DNA of 64,000 nt from Epiperipatus broadwayi (Eukaryota; Onychophora; Udeonychophora; Euonychophora; Peripatidae), in contig JAQFVV010012423.1 in assembly GCA_028023455.1 (NCBI GenBank), forward strand, positions 5,930,269 to 5,994,268, written 5' to 3'. A model generated the notes under the pieces. It ran no database searches, was not told where the DNA came from, and worked only from the letters and a program-made list of their open reading frames with translations. Position numbers and translations under genes: made by a program. This document shows, one piece after another, positions 11,990-25,835 of this stretch; position 1 is the first letter of the stretch; each line of letters begins with the position of its first letter.

Positions 11990-12240
11990 GTGCTGTAGTT
12001 GAGTGCACAATGTTGGAAACTTGTATTCAAATTATAATAACTTGTTATCTATATAATATTAAATAAATAATAAAGATCTGTATAAGAGATTATGATTTGG
12101 GCCAAGTAATGAGTGCTGATTCAACATGAAATGTGCATTTTGGAGATGATGTGTTTTTTCACATATGTTTGGTTACATATTCCAGGAAGGTACGATAGAA
12201 AAGAATTTTGAAATATATAATGTGAGTGAAGTTAAATTTG
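11990..12240 (+). repeat. Single-arm fragment of the hammerhead/tRNA-like repeat family
   Basis: Contains TGTAGTTGAGTGC (A-box-like, about 11995-12007) and GTATTCAAATT (B-box-like, 12022-12032) upstream of a hammerhead-like core at 12102-12143. The downstream words GGAGATGATGTG and CACATATGTTTGGT match the palindromic copies. The A to B spacing is too short for a complete tRNA head, so the tRNA-like part is deleted or only apparent. Confidence 0.5.
12102..12143 (+). ncRNA. Hammerhead-ribozyme-like core, degenerate (family 1)
   Basis: Stem I GCCAA/TTGG (12102-12105 with 12140-12143, four pairs). Core GTAATGA where CUGANGA is expected (C3 and G5 changed). Stem II GTGCT/AACAT with loop GATTC (one A.C mismatch, one G.T). 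GAA is intact, stem III is ATG/CAT with loop TG, then T before stem I. The fold is nearly complete, but the two core substitutions should abolish cleavage. Confidence 0.5.
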
Positions 12241-12414
12241 AGTATATGTAAAAATGTGTATATAAAGTTAAATTATGACATGTCTGGAAAAAAGTGAAAT
12301 GAATGTTTTAAAAATGCATCCATTCTGAGAGAGATTTGGTCTGACTTTTGGAATGATGAATAGTTGATATGACTGAGCTAAGATGAAAAACATACTGTTA
12401 AAAACAAAAACTTG

Positions 12415-13272
<858 letters not shown>

Positions 13273-13560
13273 CAGGAAGGGACATAACAGGCAGATAGAG
13301 TGGGAGGAAGAGAGGTGGGTGAGTGGGTGGGTGGGTAAGTAGATGGATGAGTGAGAGATGGATGGGTAAGTAGGTGGATGAATGGGAGATGGATGCATAT
13401 GTAGTTAGATAATTGAATAATATGAAGATATATAGGTAGATATGTGGATGGTTGGGTAGGTAGGTAATTAAGTGAATAGTTATGAAGCTATGTAAGTAGG
13501 TGAGTGGGTGGCTAGGTGGGTTAGGTAGGTGGTGTAGGCAGGCATCAGGTAGTATGTGGT
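13273..13560 (+). repeat. Degenerate G-rich tetramer zone flanking the GATA array
   Basis: Strongly purine/GT-biased sequence made of imperfect GGTG, GGTA, GATG and AGTA units with few C bases. It looks like an older, diverged extension of the GATA array. Confidence 0.8.
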
Positions 13561-13649
13561 GTATAAATGAAAATGTTTGTATTACAAAGAAAAATAATTT
13601 TATAATGAAATGTAGCTCGTAAGTTTAAATATTTTTATATTTCTTAATT

Positions 13650-13940
13650 ACCTGCCCCCAAAGAAATTGTATGGCAACATATTATGGAGAGACCAGGGCT
13701 AACATTGACACCGGAGTAGCTCAACACAGATACCTTTATAACAGAACCAAAACAAAACTTGAAGGTAATTCGGTTTTCATTGAGCATGAGAGAGCCACTG
13801 GACACGTTTTTCTACCCACCTCAGCCAGTGTAATTTGTTGTGGAACAAACAACACCAAATGTAAAGTTAGGGAGGCTTACTACATTGTAAGTGACCCATT
13901 GGCAATCAAAAGAAGAGAGGCCTGCTTTTTCCTATCTTGA
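13650..13940 (+). pseudogene. Penelope-like element GIY-YIG endonuclease fragment
   Basis: An 89-codon frame starting in MATYYGETRANIDTG. YYGET sits where PLE endonucleases have YIGxT, preceded in frame by NC, and is followed by VAQHRYLYNR, FIEHERATGH (the conserved E/H block) and KVREAYYIVSDPLA, which fits the R(E)AxxI block. The segment PTSAS also occurs in the second PLE fragment at 31.7 kb. Only the C-terminal nuclease domain is left; no RT is visible upstream, where the GATA array lies 90 bases away. A 5'-truncated insertion is likely. Other GIY-YIG proteins are possible, but the spacing and the second fragment favour PLE. Confidence 0.62.
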
Positions 13941-16900
13941 AAATGGTCCATGTAACATCTGCATATAAATTTGCATCAATATTATAGTCAGTAATGGAAT
14001 ACAAGTCGCCATGAATATGGGGCTACAAACTGTTCTGAAAGTGCTTGGGAGGAAATTTTAATAATTTCACAGACATTTAATAGCTTCATTATCTGTGCGC
14101 AGAGCACATATATAGATTAATTTATTTCAAGCGTTAATGAAGTAAAATCTTAACTATTTCTTAATTATGTCATTGTATTAAATCAATAAACTACTAATAA
14201 TTTAAGTATCTAGATTATAAATACGAGAAATAAATTTTATCTCTTATGATATATGGATCCCATTTGATCAAGCTTTTTTAAGTTGATCGTCAATATATTT
14301 ATTGAAATATTAGCATCATTCTGGTCTATCAAGGCAGAGTATAAACTTTCAGTTATAAATTTTTTAAAATTATCATTTACAATTGAGAGGTATATAAAAT
14401 TATTGTAAATCTTTTAAAATTGTGCTCACATATTTTTATTTATTCGTTTATTTTTTGCTTTTCAAAATTTATGCATAAGTGATCACTGAGAAAGTTATGT
14501 TGGATTCAATTTTTTTTCTTTCTGGGATATTTATTTTTTTGTTTCACCGATCATATAATTTGGTTAAAAGCTATTATAATTAAGCTGAAGATAAGTATTT
14601 TATATTTATCTTAATCACTACTATACCATTATCACTGAGTGATAAAGAAAATAATGTGTATACTTTTCTTTGAAGTAAATGTTACTGGAACAATGCCAAA
14701 CCTTTGAACTCTGTTAATGGTTGCCTGAACCTTCTATAAGTTTCTGCATCTGCAACTTTGCTACTGACATGGGAATGCACTGTGAATCATGAACATGGAA
14801 AGAAAAATTCCAGTGGACATTTCTGCTTGTAAGCATAACTTATATTTATCTAACACTCTCTATTATTAGACTGTTAAACCATCGGATCACAAGATTATGA
14901 TTCTTCATGCTTACACAAGTTGTTTTCACAGCAGAGTTACTATAAATTCTTGCTTCAACTAAACACATTTGTAAATTCTTCCATGCTTTCCATATACTTC
15001 AGTGAACTTTGTATAAAACATTGCGATTTCTAGTGCCAAATTAAATTTACAATTGTGCTTGCTTACTATTAAAAAGTTGTCGAACTCTTAAAAGCCTTAG
15101 AAATTAATAAGTATGTCACAATCATATTTTTTTTTATTCTTGAATTATACGTTAATATTTGCTTATTATAAGTTTTTAAAACAATGCCTATTCCTATTAT
15201 AAAATGATTAGTTATAAATTATTGAGTGCTTAACTTTTATCTCCCATTGCATTTAGAAAATAAGATATTCATAGGGTTTCAATTTTTTTGCAAAATTACC
15301 CTGTGCGGTTTGCTGCAATTAGGCAGAGTGTCCGACTTGGGATTGGGAGGTCCCAGAATTGATTTTAGTGCTTGCATGTCTGTCTCTCAAACTTTTTATG
15401 AATTCCTGAGCAATAAAGCTAAATGTCCTTTTTTTATTGCCAAATTAAGGACTACTTTGTTTTCATCTTTGTCATTTGCATTCACCATCTTGATATGTTT
15501 TTTTTTTTTTGTCTATGTCATAATTACAAAGCAATTTCAGAATTAAAATAAATATACAATTAAGATTTATTCTGCTACATCTTATGAACCTTATTATGAA
15601 TCGTGGTTGAGAATTTTATTTACCAATAGATGAATATTTAAACTTTTGAATTTATTTTACTATTGCCATATTTTTACAATTTATTTCGATTTCAAAATCT
15701 GTCTGTGCTATAAATAAATTAATTCATCCCGTTTGTTTCTAATTACTAATAGTGATTATTTATATTTTACAATAATTAAATTGTAATACATTAAAGATCA
15801 GCCCTTTCAAGCTATTGTGCATGCCCTTTTTACGAGTGTTAATAATAAATGAATACTTTCATTCCCAACACGAGATATAGTATTTATGAAAGAACAAAAT
15901 GAATCCACTTGTTCTTTCCGACCCAAATGCTTATATATGGGCAAATGTTTATATTTGTTATATCTGATTCCATATAATTTTGTTTTATTATTAAATCTAT
16001 CGGCATTATAAATTATTAAATGCAAAATATGTGCATTTTTGTTTAATCATTTTTTAATAGTGGCCTATTTATAAGTGGAGAAATTCAATATAATTGTTCA
16101 ATCTATTTTATTTATTTAGTTTTTACTGGCTACAAAGTCTAATTATGTGTTGATAATTGCGTCATATGAAATTCCAAAATATAATATTTGTATTGAAATA
16201 TGAATTCACATAATTATGAATTATTAAATTTTCCATATTTGCTTTAGTCTATAAGTATTTTTTCTCTCTATTTCAATTTTATAGTTAAAAGAAATGCATT
16301 TCATTAAAGTTGTGTTCTGCAATGCAATTTTATTTCAATCCATTATATATGTCTTTATTAGAATCTCATGTATTTTTATAAATATTAAAGTTAACTCAGT
16401 TAAAGACCTTCTCTACAAATATAACTTTATTATTAAAATTGTTAGTTATGGCTACATAATTCAACTTTTTTATTCTTTATTTTGTTTGGAAGTATTACTT
16501 ATTTGTCTATGTTCAATATTGAAAACTGGGTTTCAATGTTAAACTATTCTTTACTGCCTCCATTAAATAAAAAATATTATTGTTATTGAAATTAATTGAA
16601 TAATTCCAATAAAAATGTATGATTTTGTACTTACATGTATCAATACTTATTTACATAGTCAAATGAACTATTAACAGGTCATTAGTTTAGAACTGTGCTA
16701 AAAATATATTTCAGAATTTTTACCATGCTGAAAGTATTTTTTGTTATCAATTATTGTTTAATGTATTCATCTGTTTTCCCCTCTTTTCTTCCAAAGCGTA
16801 AGCTTGTGGTTAAGACCTGTAGAGGTCCCTATCTTCACATTTCCACATGCATATTCTTGAGGTTTACAACCTTAGTAAATATTATTTTCTTTATTTGTAA

Positions 16901-18870
16901 TTAGTACTAACTAAAATCTCACTGGGAAATAATTAATGTTTGTAATATTTTTGATATCCAAAATGAATAAAATACTATACAGAACTTGATTATATTTAAT
17001 TTTTTGGTCCAACAACATTATTTTTTAAAATGCTATTGGTTTGAGATATACTTGAAAATAGTCTAGTCTAACTTGATAACCAATACCTTATTTATTTGTA
17101 TTTATTATTTTTTATTACTGGTGTAATATTTTTTTGAACATGATTTAAATTCTCAGTAGAAAATAAAGAAAACCATTGACCATAATTTGTCATTAAGTTG
17201 ACATCCACCATGCTTTTTGATTATTATCATTATTTTACTAAAGTTCCACTAATTTAAAATTTAAATCAGTTATGTGACTTTTGAGTTAATAAATCCATTG
17301 GCATGTGTACAAATAAGTTAATATTTGACATTCTAGGTTAACTAATGCTTCTATATCTTATTGGGTATTATTTTGACAATTAATTATTAAATTTATGAAT
17401 GTGTAAAATCCAATACTTGTACAAACAATTATGTATTTGATTGTGAGCCATTCAAATTTAGTAGTACTCTATATTGATTATATTAAAAGTCTTATCTTTG
17501 CTTACAATTGTAATAGAAAATATAAATAAAATATAGGAACGTTCATGTTTTTTAAGCATAGGTGTTCACCCATATTGTTATTATTACGAGATAGTCAGAA
17601 ACTTATTATGTCTGCTTGACATTTTGATTAGCATTTTAAAATATGAATAATGATTTATTAGTAACAACTGAGATAAAATATATTAACTATAATCCTCTCA
17701 TATTTGAGGTGTGGAATATTTAAATTATTTGAAATTAATTTTTGATATTAGAGATTTGTTTGCTTATATTATTGACTGACAATGATATTTTGCCTATTTG
17801 GAATATAAATTTGAGTAAACGTTATACATTTTAACCTATTCTCATTTATTGTTATTCTTATTATATCTCAACACATTTCTTTTCATATTAAAATGTAGTT
17901 TACGATTATTAAAAGTTTGATGATCTTGATTAAAATTTTTAGTGTAATATTTGAAATACTTATTTTATATAAATTAGTGAGATTTTAATTCAGTACTATC
18001 TTATTGATTACACTTTTGACGCAAAGAATGTGTAAATCATTTTAAAATCAAACAAATTTTATTCCGTAATTTTCTTTTATTTTTGGGGATAAACAATTCT
18101 GAATCATATATAATTTTGTTTCACTTTCTTTTGTAAATATTATTTTTAAAAGTTCATAATTTTTTAGGATATATGTTTGATATTTATTTGATATCAAATT
18201 TTCACTAACCTCTATTGCTTACATAACTGTTATATTTATATATAGAAATATGATGCGGTAGGACTCAAACTTGGCTATGGCATCTATTTTTTAATCCTCT
18301 GATGAGTGGTACTCATAATACATAATATTTTTAGATAGATAGGATTAATAAAGTTGTTAGATTAGATTTATATTTTTAAAAAAATTGTTGTATATAATTC
18401 CTAAAAGAATTCTCTCTTTAATTAATATCTATTTAATTATCTTAAGATTATGCTTTTACTTTTCAAATATTTATTAATTACCTTTGTCAGCCAAGTTTAA
18501 CGCCATATAAAAAATATATGCATAGAGAACCAAGAAACAATAAAATTCTCTTTTGATCTCAATGAAAAATGTGCCCTCACTTCTCTTTATATGAGTATCA
18601 GATTTATAACTCTCTCCCCCATTTTTCATTATTATGTTAATTCAAAATTTTCTTGAAGAATAAATCTTTTTTTATATAATTTTTAATGGTAAAGCTTTTT
18701 GTATATAGTTAAAACTATTCTGAAAAAAAAAATAGGAATTTAATGGTTTGCTGTATTTTGAAGTCAATCTAAATTCTTCACATATATAAATAAAACAATT
18801 AAAAATAATCAATTTAAAACAAAATCAAAACAGACAACTCATTATAAATATATTTTTAATACATCAATCC
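13941..18870. other. AT-rich DNA without recognisable genes
   Basis: Long A/T-dominated sequence. The short open frames (for example 15226-15546, 16294-16542 and 16695-16904) encode hydrophobic low-complexity peptides without motifs. The 15310-15380 part is slightly GC-richer but I see no homology. Confidence 0.5.
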
Positions 18871-19179
18871 GACTGTCATTGTAAAGGAACCTTTTCAAGA
18901 TGTTTCTTTTTACAAAATCACATGATGTGATGTGATGCACTGTGGCTTCTCCTTTTTTGGAGTCATGAATCTCTCAGCCACTATGTCCAGTGAAACCTGT
19001 TAGCCATCTTCCCTTTCTTTTCCAATCCCCATTCTAAGTTTTTTACATATTCTGCTCTATTCTGCTTCATCTCATTTCCACAACATAATCTTTGTTAACT
19101 CCATGGACTTTTTATCTAAATCCCCATTATCTTTTCCAAAACCCAACATAAAAAACAAGAAGCCATTTTCTGTAGAATC

Positions 19180-19930
19180 ACTTTGTTTATATTTATTCTA
19201 CCACAACTTTATTATTTGTACTCTTTCTGCTTGTAGACATTTACATTCAATTAACAGATGCCTAATGTCTTGTATGCCTTTCTTACATAACTTACAGATT
19301 AAACAACCCATATTTTTCCATTTATGTGTAAATTCCCTTGTTACTAAAGATCCTGTTCAAGTCTTAAACAGTGAACTACTTTCCTTGCTATTACCATAAA
19401 TTAACTCACACCCAATATTCGGTTTACTTCTATATATATTTGAACTCTTTTTACTCTCTATACTAGTTCTCCATCTCTTCAACTCCCTATTTTTTATTAA
19501 TGCATCTATTCTTCTATCCAATTCCTTGCCACTATAATACTCAACAATTTTTCTAACACAATCATTTCACTTTTTGCATAAATATACTGATATAAATTCT
19601 TTATCCAAATATTCTGCATACCATTACTACCATTCTCAACCATCTTGTTGCCTGTTCTTTACTTATAACCCAATTAAATACTATTTTGGTTATTATCTTA
19701 TTATCCATAAATTGCAATCTACTGAACATTTTCATTTTCCTTTTTGCATCTCTCATATAAAAACTTGACCATCTCATTTCTTCTTGAATTACCTCCTTTG
19801 CCATCCACACATCTGCATCTAATGCAAGTCTTTCTACTTCTCTTTGTACTTTTTCTAAGTAATCTAACACCCCTTTACTAACACATAATGCATCATTACC
19901 ATATGTTAACCCTGCTACTGCCATTCATTT
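19180..19930 (-). pseudogene. LINE ORF2 C-terminal region with CxxC...HxxxxC motif
   Basis: Minus-strand frame 19601-19924 reads GLTYGNDALCVSKGVLDYLE then WMAKEVIQEEMRWSSFYMRD, the region after the RT thumb. Further on (about 19180-19330) CKLCKKGIQDIRHLLIEC gives a CxxC-x8-HxxxxC zinc-type motif, as at the C-terminus of many LINE ORF2 proteins. Stops lie between the two parts. Confidence 0.65.
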
Positions 19931-20161
19931 CCACAATTCTAGCTATATCATATGTATTATATGGAAACACTGTTAATTTTTTATCAATCCCATTGTTTTC
20001 TTTGCTTCATTTATCAATTTTTTCTCCCATTTATCCAAGCAATTTTGCTGATTACTTAAGATGATTCCCAAATAGTTATATCTATTCACCACACTTAACT
20101 TTATATCCCCCAATAAAAATTCTTTCTCTTTTCTTTCCTCAGTATTTATCAGCATTATTTT

Positions 20162-20945
20162 TTATTTTTCTTCACTAAATTTAATCCCTATCTCTTTACC
20201 CAGTTTTGCACATGTTTTCAGCATAACCTCCACACCTTTCATTTTTTCTTTGCACAAGAAGACATCATCTGCAAATAAAAGACCTGATAATGTATATACT
20301 CCCTTGTCACTATTAAATGGTATGTCTACCCTCTTCCTAGTCTGTCTATTGTTTTCTCCATTTCTCTCAAATACAACAAATACAAAATAGGTGACATGGG
20401 GCATCTTTGCCTTAGTCCCACTCCATTTTTAACTTTAATTGATTCTACATTTCCTAATTGATGCGTATAGTAATTATTTTTATACAATCTCTTAATAAGA
20501 TCCACTAATGCTCCATCCATTCCCAAATTTACTAGACTTACCCATAATCTATTTCTATTTACTCTGTCATATGCCTTCTCTATATCTATAAAAACCAAAT
20601 ATAACTGTCTAACTGTACTTCTACACATATCTATAAGTTATACAACTACAAATAAAATATCTTCTATATGCCTATCTAATCACCACATTCTTGCATTTCT
20701 CTCACTATATTATCATCTTCCATCCATTCATTTTATGACTTTTCTAGCCCCCATGTATGTGAAAACTTTACATAACACTTTATCAATCTATAACTGCATA
20801 ATTTTTTATGATCCTTGCCCTTTCCTGTAAATAGTAACATTACTCTTGTATTATTACAACTATCTGGAAATTCTCTATTCTTTGCTATCTTATTAAAACA
20901 TGATAATAGGTTTAATTTTGCCATATTTCCTAAGTTCATCACCAT
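20162..20945 (-). pseudogene. LINE reverse transcriptase core
   Basis: Frames 20326-20628 and 20162-20404 overlap and carry successive RT motifs. LVFIDIEKAYDRVNRNRLW has the first catalytic aspartate. GLRQRCPMSPILY is the block usually GxxQGxxxSP, with the second glycine changed to arginine. LLFADDVFLC is the F/YADD catalytic box. The upstream frame 20733-20945 adds an earlier finger/palm segment with GKGKDHKKLCSYR, matching the KGDxxxxxNYR-type block. Frames change at least twice across about 780 bases. Confidence 0.88.
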
Positions 20946-21719
20946 CTGTGCTGACCATCCATCTAAACCTCTTGCCTTTCCACTTTTTAATTTCTTCCCT
21001 GTCTCATTGAATTAATTTTTTTATAAATCTAATATTTCCATTATTATATGCTTTCATGTTTGTTATCATTCTGTCTTTCACATCTAACATCTTTTCTATA
21101 TCCATTACATACTTATTTAAGATTGTCTCTAATGTTTCTCTAGAGCTACACTCTATTCCCTCATTATCTACTAATACTATTTCTCTCTCTCCTACTTTCA
21201 CTTTTTTATTGTATTTCTAAGAATTTTTATTCCCATCTCTTCTACTTTTATTAATATCCTCCTACAATTTTCTCTATATAATTATCCATTTTAGTCAACT
21301 TCTTTATTTTAAAATACTTTTCCCATTTAACATTAATATCTTTTTCACTTTCTTTGTTCTTAATAGCATATTTATATTCTGTGCATGCTTTTTTTTTCTC
21401 TTTTACACTTTTACTAACTTTCGCTTTTCATTTATTTTTATTCTTCTGAATATTCTCACTGAAAACCCTATTTTCCACTTTTTCTACTTCACTACACCAG
21501 TCCTTATATTCATTCCCAACCAATTCTTCCCTGATTTCATCCTTTATTTTATATTTTCTATATTCTTATCATTCATTTTCCATTCATATCTTTCACTATC
21601 TTTCTATTTTTATTACTATTTTCTATCACATTACTAACAATTTCTATTATAAAGAAATTATGATTACTATTATATACCCTCTCTTCATTATCAAACACTA
21701 TAATTTTCCTTACTTTATT

Positions 21720-22280
21720 TATTCACTGTTTCTCTACTAATACATAATCTGTTGTGTGAAATATATTATTTCTAGACCATATGTATTGTCCCTCATAAAT
21801 ATTTGATAAGTTCCTAATACTCAAATTCACTCTCTGACAAAAATTCTTCAAAAGCTGTCCATTCTTGTTATCTACACCATCAATTTCTTCAATATGCTGA
21901 TTCATATCCCCTATAACCATTATTTTATTCCCCATTTTTTTTGAAACTCTGTATATCATTCACTAAGCATTCATCTATGCTAATGTTCCACTTTATTATA
22001 GTTTGATTATCTCCAGTGGCTATGTACACTATAGCCACCATCTATTCTTGTCTTCCTAACCTTATCTCAAACCACAAATGTTCTTAACATTTAGCAGTAT
22101 TTAAATATTTTCTTGACATGACTCCTATACCACTATCTTTTTTTCTTTTCTGTTTATACCCTGCCATACCAGGACTTCAGTGTAGGTTGTTCTTCTTCTC
22201 TTAGATGTGCTTTTCCCTACTGATAGTATCTCAAGCTCTTTATTTTTAACTGCTTTGTTTAATTCCAGCTACTTTTCTGC
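21720..22280 (-). pseudogene. LINE apurinic-like (APE) endonuclease domain
   Basis: In 21723-21959 the frame has IMVIGDMNQHIEEIDG (the GDxN metal/catalytic block) and IWSRNNIFHTTDYVLV (the block usually S..R..S.IDYVLV, with a T for the serine or isoleucine position). Upstream, on the same strand, stop-broken pieces read EILSVGKST, GIGVMSRK, HLWFEIRLG and VAIVYIATGDNQ, which fit the N-terminal half of the APE fold (ETxL, GxG and YxP regions). The catalytic glutamate block is degraded. Confidence 0.72.
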
Positions 22281-22539
22281 TCTCCTACTATCTTGCATAT
22301 TCAAATATCCACTTTTAACAATTTCTTCTTTCCTAACTACTCTCTTATAAACTTTTTTGACTTTTCTTTTCCATTATATTTGTAAGTAACTTGCTTACCA
22401 TTAATTTTACAGACCTATTTCTTTCCACATCTACATTTATATCCAAATAAGCTATCCTTGTTTATTTATTACAACCCATCTATACTTCTTTTTGATAATA
22501 CTGTAATTTAAAACCTCATGTCAAAACCTCATGTCCCTT

Positions 22540-23300
22540 TGAGGTTTCCTGAACTATAATATTTTTTACAAATCAAACTCCCTAAAATTTCATTTCCTTG
22601 TTTTGCTAAGTGCAATCCATCTTTATTATATAACTTTCTCTTACTTACAAAAAAATCCCACACATCCACAAACATAATATCATTTTGCTCCCACATATTT
22701 TTTCACTTTCTCATTTATAGAACATGCCCTATCTAACACATACCTATTGTTCAATCTTGAATTACTAATTAATTCTATGTACTCATCCATTACTCTATGA
22801 GATGGCTCTTACAAATTATTTGTCCCTACTCTAACATACACATTTCTCCTCCCTTGTTTTTTTACCTTATCTGTTATATCCATAATTCTAGTTCCTGGAA
22901 AACATATTCTTACATACCTACTTTTATTTTTCCTTGCAATTACATCTCCACATTCTCTAATTTAGTAAATCTTCTATCAATATTGTCTCATACTTTATTT
23001 TCCCTACTTCATCCATAACATTCTCTTCCACCTTCTGGACTTCCCTTATTATTTCTATTCAATAATTACTTTATATGTTCACACTTCCTCTCTAATGATT
23101 TTAATTTTGCTTCTACATCATTACCTATTCCTCTATCTTATTTATTCTTTGGCTAACTATCTCCATTGCACTACTTATTATGCCATCCATATCTCTTGTC
23201 ACTCCACTAAAACATATTCCATTTTCTTCAACTACATTTTTCTCCATTTCTCCTGATTTTCTCTTTAAACTGACTAATTATTCTACAGAAACTCATCTCC
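22540..23300 (-). pseudogene. LINE ORF1 with SGNH/GDSL-esterase-like domain
   Basis: Stop-broken minus-strand pieces. A GDSL-block equivalent near 22950-22980 reads EDLLN, so glycine and serine are lost. RYVRICFPGTRIMDI (about 22875-22925) is followed by NVYVRVGTNNL (22811-22836; the GTN block). Near 22570-22660, FVDVWDFFVSKRKLY and DGLHLAKQGNEILG carry the catalytic D-x-x-H block. This set (GDS, GTND, DGxHL) is the signature of the esterase domain found in ORF1 of CR1/L2-type LINEs. The N-terminal 300 bases are lysine/glutamate-rich and probably coiled-coil. Confidence 0.7.
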
Positions 23301-23429
23301 TAGTGGACATTATTTACATTACATTATAATAAATATAATTATTGTAATACATACATTAAATATAATTAGTCAAATACATATATGTACATAAAAATGATTA
23401 AACTTATTACAATTCTCTTTTTTTCTCTC

Positions 23430-23433
<4 letters not shown>

Positions 23434-23495
<62 letters not shown>
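23434..23495. repeat. (AT)n microsatellite
   Basis: About 30 uninterrupted AT units, just 5' of the minus-strand LINE. Confidence 0.98.
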
Positions 23496-23497
<2 letters not shown>

Positions 23498-23768
23498 CAA
23501 ATGATCTAAAAGAGAAATAAAATAATATACCAACATTTTTATAACTCAAAAAAGGGTGAGACTTGAAGAAAATATGCCGTCATACTGATACATCAACTAT
23601 ATTTTTTATTGTTATTTTTATAGAATTTTATTTATTTTTTTATAAATTAATTGTCATGTAGTTAGATTAAAAAAAACTGTGAGCAGCTTCAAGATCTATC
23701 TTGGAGAAATATGCAAGTTTGAATCAAAATAAGTTTATACCATAATTCATAAAGTTTCTTATTAAAAA

Positions 23769-23772
<4 letters not shown>

Positions 23773-23813
<41 letters not shown>

Positions 23814-23840
23814 ATATATATATATATATATATTCTCATG
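23773..23840. repeat. Paired TA tracts forming a short palindrome
   Basis: A TA tract, the word ATGAGAATATATA, then a second TA tract and ATATTCTCAT. The central words are complementary, so it folds into a hairpin. Confidence 0.9.
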
Positions 23841-25185
23841 GACAAATGCTGAATTCATAGTATTATTTCTGGTAGCTTCCATGTAATAAAAATATAATAA
23901 CAAAATAGCTGATGTTTAACAGGTACTTTCCTTCAGAGCTTCTTCTTTTTCAAATGATAAGAATGTTTGTGGTGAGAGTTAAAATTGTTATTTTTTCCTT
24001 TATTGTTTTCTACTTATCCTCAAATTTATTGGTTGAGAAGTTTTAAAAAATATTTTATCCTCCAATAGTTTTTTCCCAATATTGTTAATTTTTTTTAATT
24101 CACACTTTTCATTTATGCTCTTAGGCTTTTTAAAGATCTCCCTTAGCAGTCTCTGGTCATATTGTTCAATTTTTGCCAGAATATGTGTTTTATTAAAGTT
24201 GATGTCATGATTAGTTAAATTTAAGTTTGAATAAATGGCTGATGAATTAGATTTTTTTTAACTGCCAAATTGTGTTCTTTCTTTCTTATATTTATTCTAC
24301 ATTGGCCTGTCCAATGTATGAATGTAAACAAACTCCACATGAAATTTCATATATACCATTACTCTCCAAAGCAATTTTATTTTTAGTGCATGGAAATATT
24401 TCATTAATTTATATATATCATTAACCTTTCTGTTAATGCTTATGAGACCTTCCATGGATGATTGACATCACTATAATTCTGTTATTTTCAATGCTACTAT
24501 AGACATTATAGACTCATTAGCTAGGTTTTTAAAAGTTCTGTAAGATGTTGCCCTCTCTTGAATTACTTTACAAGTAAAAAATGAATAAAACTGTCAGTAA
24601 AGCTAAACAAAGAAGAAAGCTTTATGGTGATCGGCTCTCAGCCATCAAAGACATTCTGATTGGCTATCAAGGACAAAGAAACCGCCTAATCAAAGAAAAT
24701 AAAGAAAAACGCTAAGATTTTCATTTTGAATATGACAAACAAATGTTTTAAACTATTATAAAAGTATTTTTTTGAGAAATTACAAATCATTTTCATAAAA
24801 TATGCTAAAAAACAAAATTATTTTAGAAAAATATTGAAGATTTTAGTAAAAATATTTAAGATTTTAGCAAAAAAAAATATTTACTTTTTCGTAATGTAAA
24901 ACTGAAAAAAAAATTTACATCAGCAACTCTTTTTAATTTGTTGCTATGTTCACTTTTAAATTTGCCGAAATTGAATATTTTATAAAAAATAAATAGAAAT
25001 TTATTTTTGAAAGAACTTTCATTCACTTTCATAACCTGACAAATTATTAATATACTTTTTATAAACGAATCTAAAATGAAAATGATATTAAAAGTGAATA
25101 TATTTTGACAATTGACTTTGTCTTCAGTTTGTGAGTTGGCCATTTAAAAGTTTTGATTTTTGACTCACTCGCCCAATAATATAAT
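23841..25185. other. AT-rich DNA without recognisable genes
   Basis: No motif-bearing frame. The stretch 24590-24720 is less AT-rich (TTTATGGTGATCGGCTCTCA) but is not recognised. Confidence 0.4.
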
Positions 25186-25189
25186 TAGC

Positions 25190-25320
25190 GGTCAAAATAT
25201 TAAAAGCCAGATAATTCTTAGGCAATTCTAATATCATTAACAATCAACAATTTCAAATTGTTGTCAAGGCAACCTCCTTTTAACAATAAAGATGGTATCA
25301 CACTTTTATTAATGGATGAG
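25190..25320. repeat. Half copy of the palindromic MITE at 25517-25807
   Basis: Shares TATCATTAACAATCA, TTTCAAATTGTTGTCAAGGC and CCTTTTAACAATAAA-type words with the left arm of the neighbouring palindrome, in the same orientation. Confidence 0.8.
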
Positions 25321-25516
25321 TATACTTATATAGACACTAAAAATTGCAACATGACCACAGAGATTGAAATTATTGATACAAAGAATTTTAAATAAATCTC
25401 TTTTAACAGGTAAATATAACCTGTTCTGAATGCTGACTAATAAATGGTCAATTATAATATTACAATCTGCAATTATAATTTTTAAATTGCACCCAAAATT
25501 AATAATGATCAAGGAT

Positions 25517-25807
25517 AAATGAGTTTGTAAGTAATTGTTAAAAACCAGTCAATATTTAGACAATCTCAATATAATTAACAATCACTATTTCAAACTGTTG
25601 TTAAGGCAATGTCCTTTTAGCAATAAAAGTGGAATGTTGCAAATCTTTAGTGTATATATAAGTACATTGGACCATTAATAATGGTGAATTCCACCTTTAT
25701 TGTTAAAAGGAGGTTGCCTTGACAACAATTTGAAATTATTGAGTAGTAATAATATTGAGATTGACTAAATGTTGACTGTCTTTTAATGATTACTTACAAA
25801 CCCATTT
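25517..25807. mobile_element. Palindromic MITE/foldback element
   Basis: Arms 25517-25645 and 25685-25807 are reverse complements around a centre near 25662. Matching words include GTTTGTAAGTAAT, CAATATAATTAACAATC, TGTTGTTAAGGCAA and the paired TTTAGCAATAAAAGTGGAAT. Non-coding. With the half copy next to it, this is a multi-copy family. Target-site duplications were not clear. Confidence 0.8.
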
Positions 25808-25835
25808 AGCTATGAACATTACTACACTCATTTAT

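Larger units (their letters stand above)
18875..23300 (-). mobile_element. Near full-length APE-type LINE (CR1/L2-like group by ORF1), decayed
   Basis: On the minus strand the order is ORF1 with SGNH-esterase blocks (about 22540-23300), apurinic-like endonuclease (about 21720-22280), reverse transcriptase (about 20160-20950) and a C-terminal CCHC-like motif (about 19180-19330). An SGNH ORF1 plus APE endonuclease is typical of the CR1/L2-type lineages; exact clade is not determined. Base composition differs from the flanks: the plus strand here is C/T-rich and G-poor. Many stops and frameshifts show this copy is inactive. At the lower-coordinate end, sequence stays mixed until about 18875 and then turns AT-rich. 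Confidence 0.85.

Noticed and set aside
19103-19768. Plus-strand frames at 19103-19399 and 19574-19768
   Set aside because: Antisense to the LINE ORF2 C-terminus on the minus strand.
22797-23018. Plus-strand 73-codon frame
   Set aside because: Antisense to the SGNH ORF1 of the LINE.
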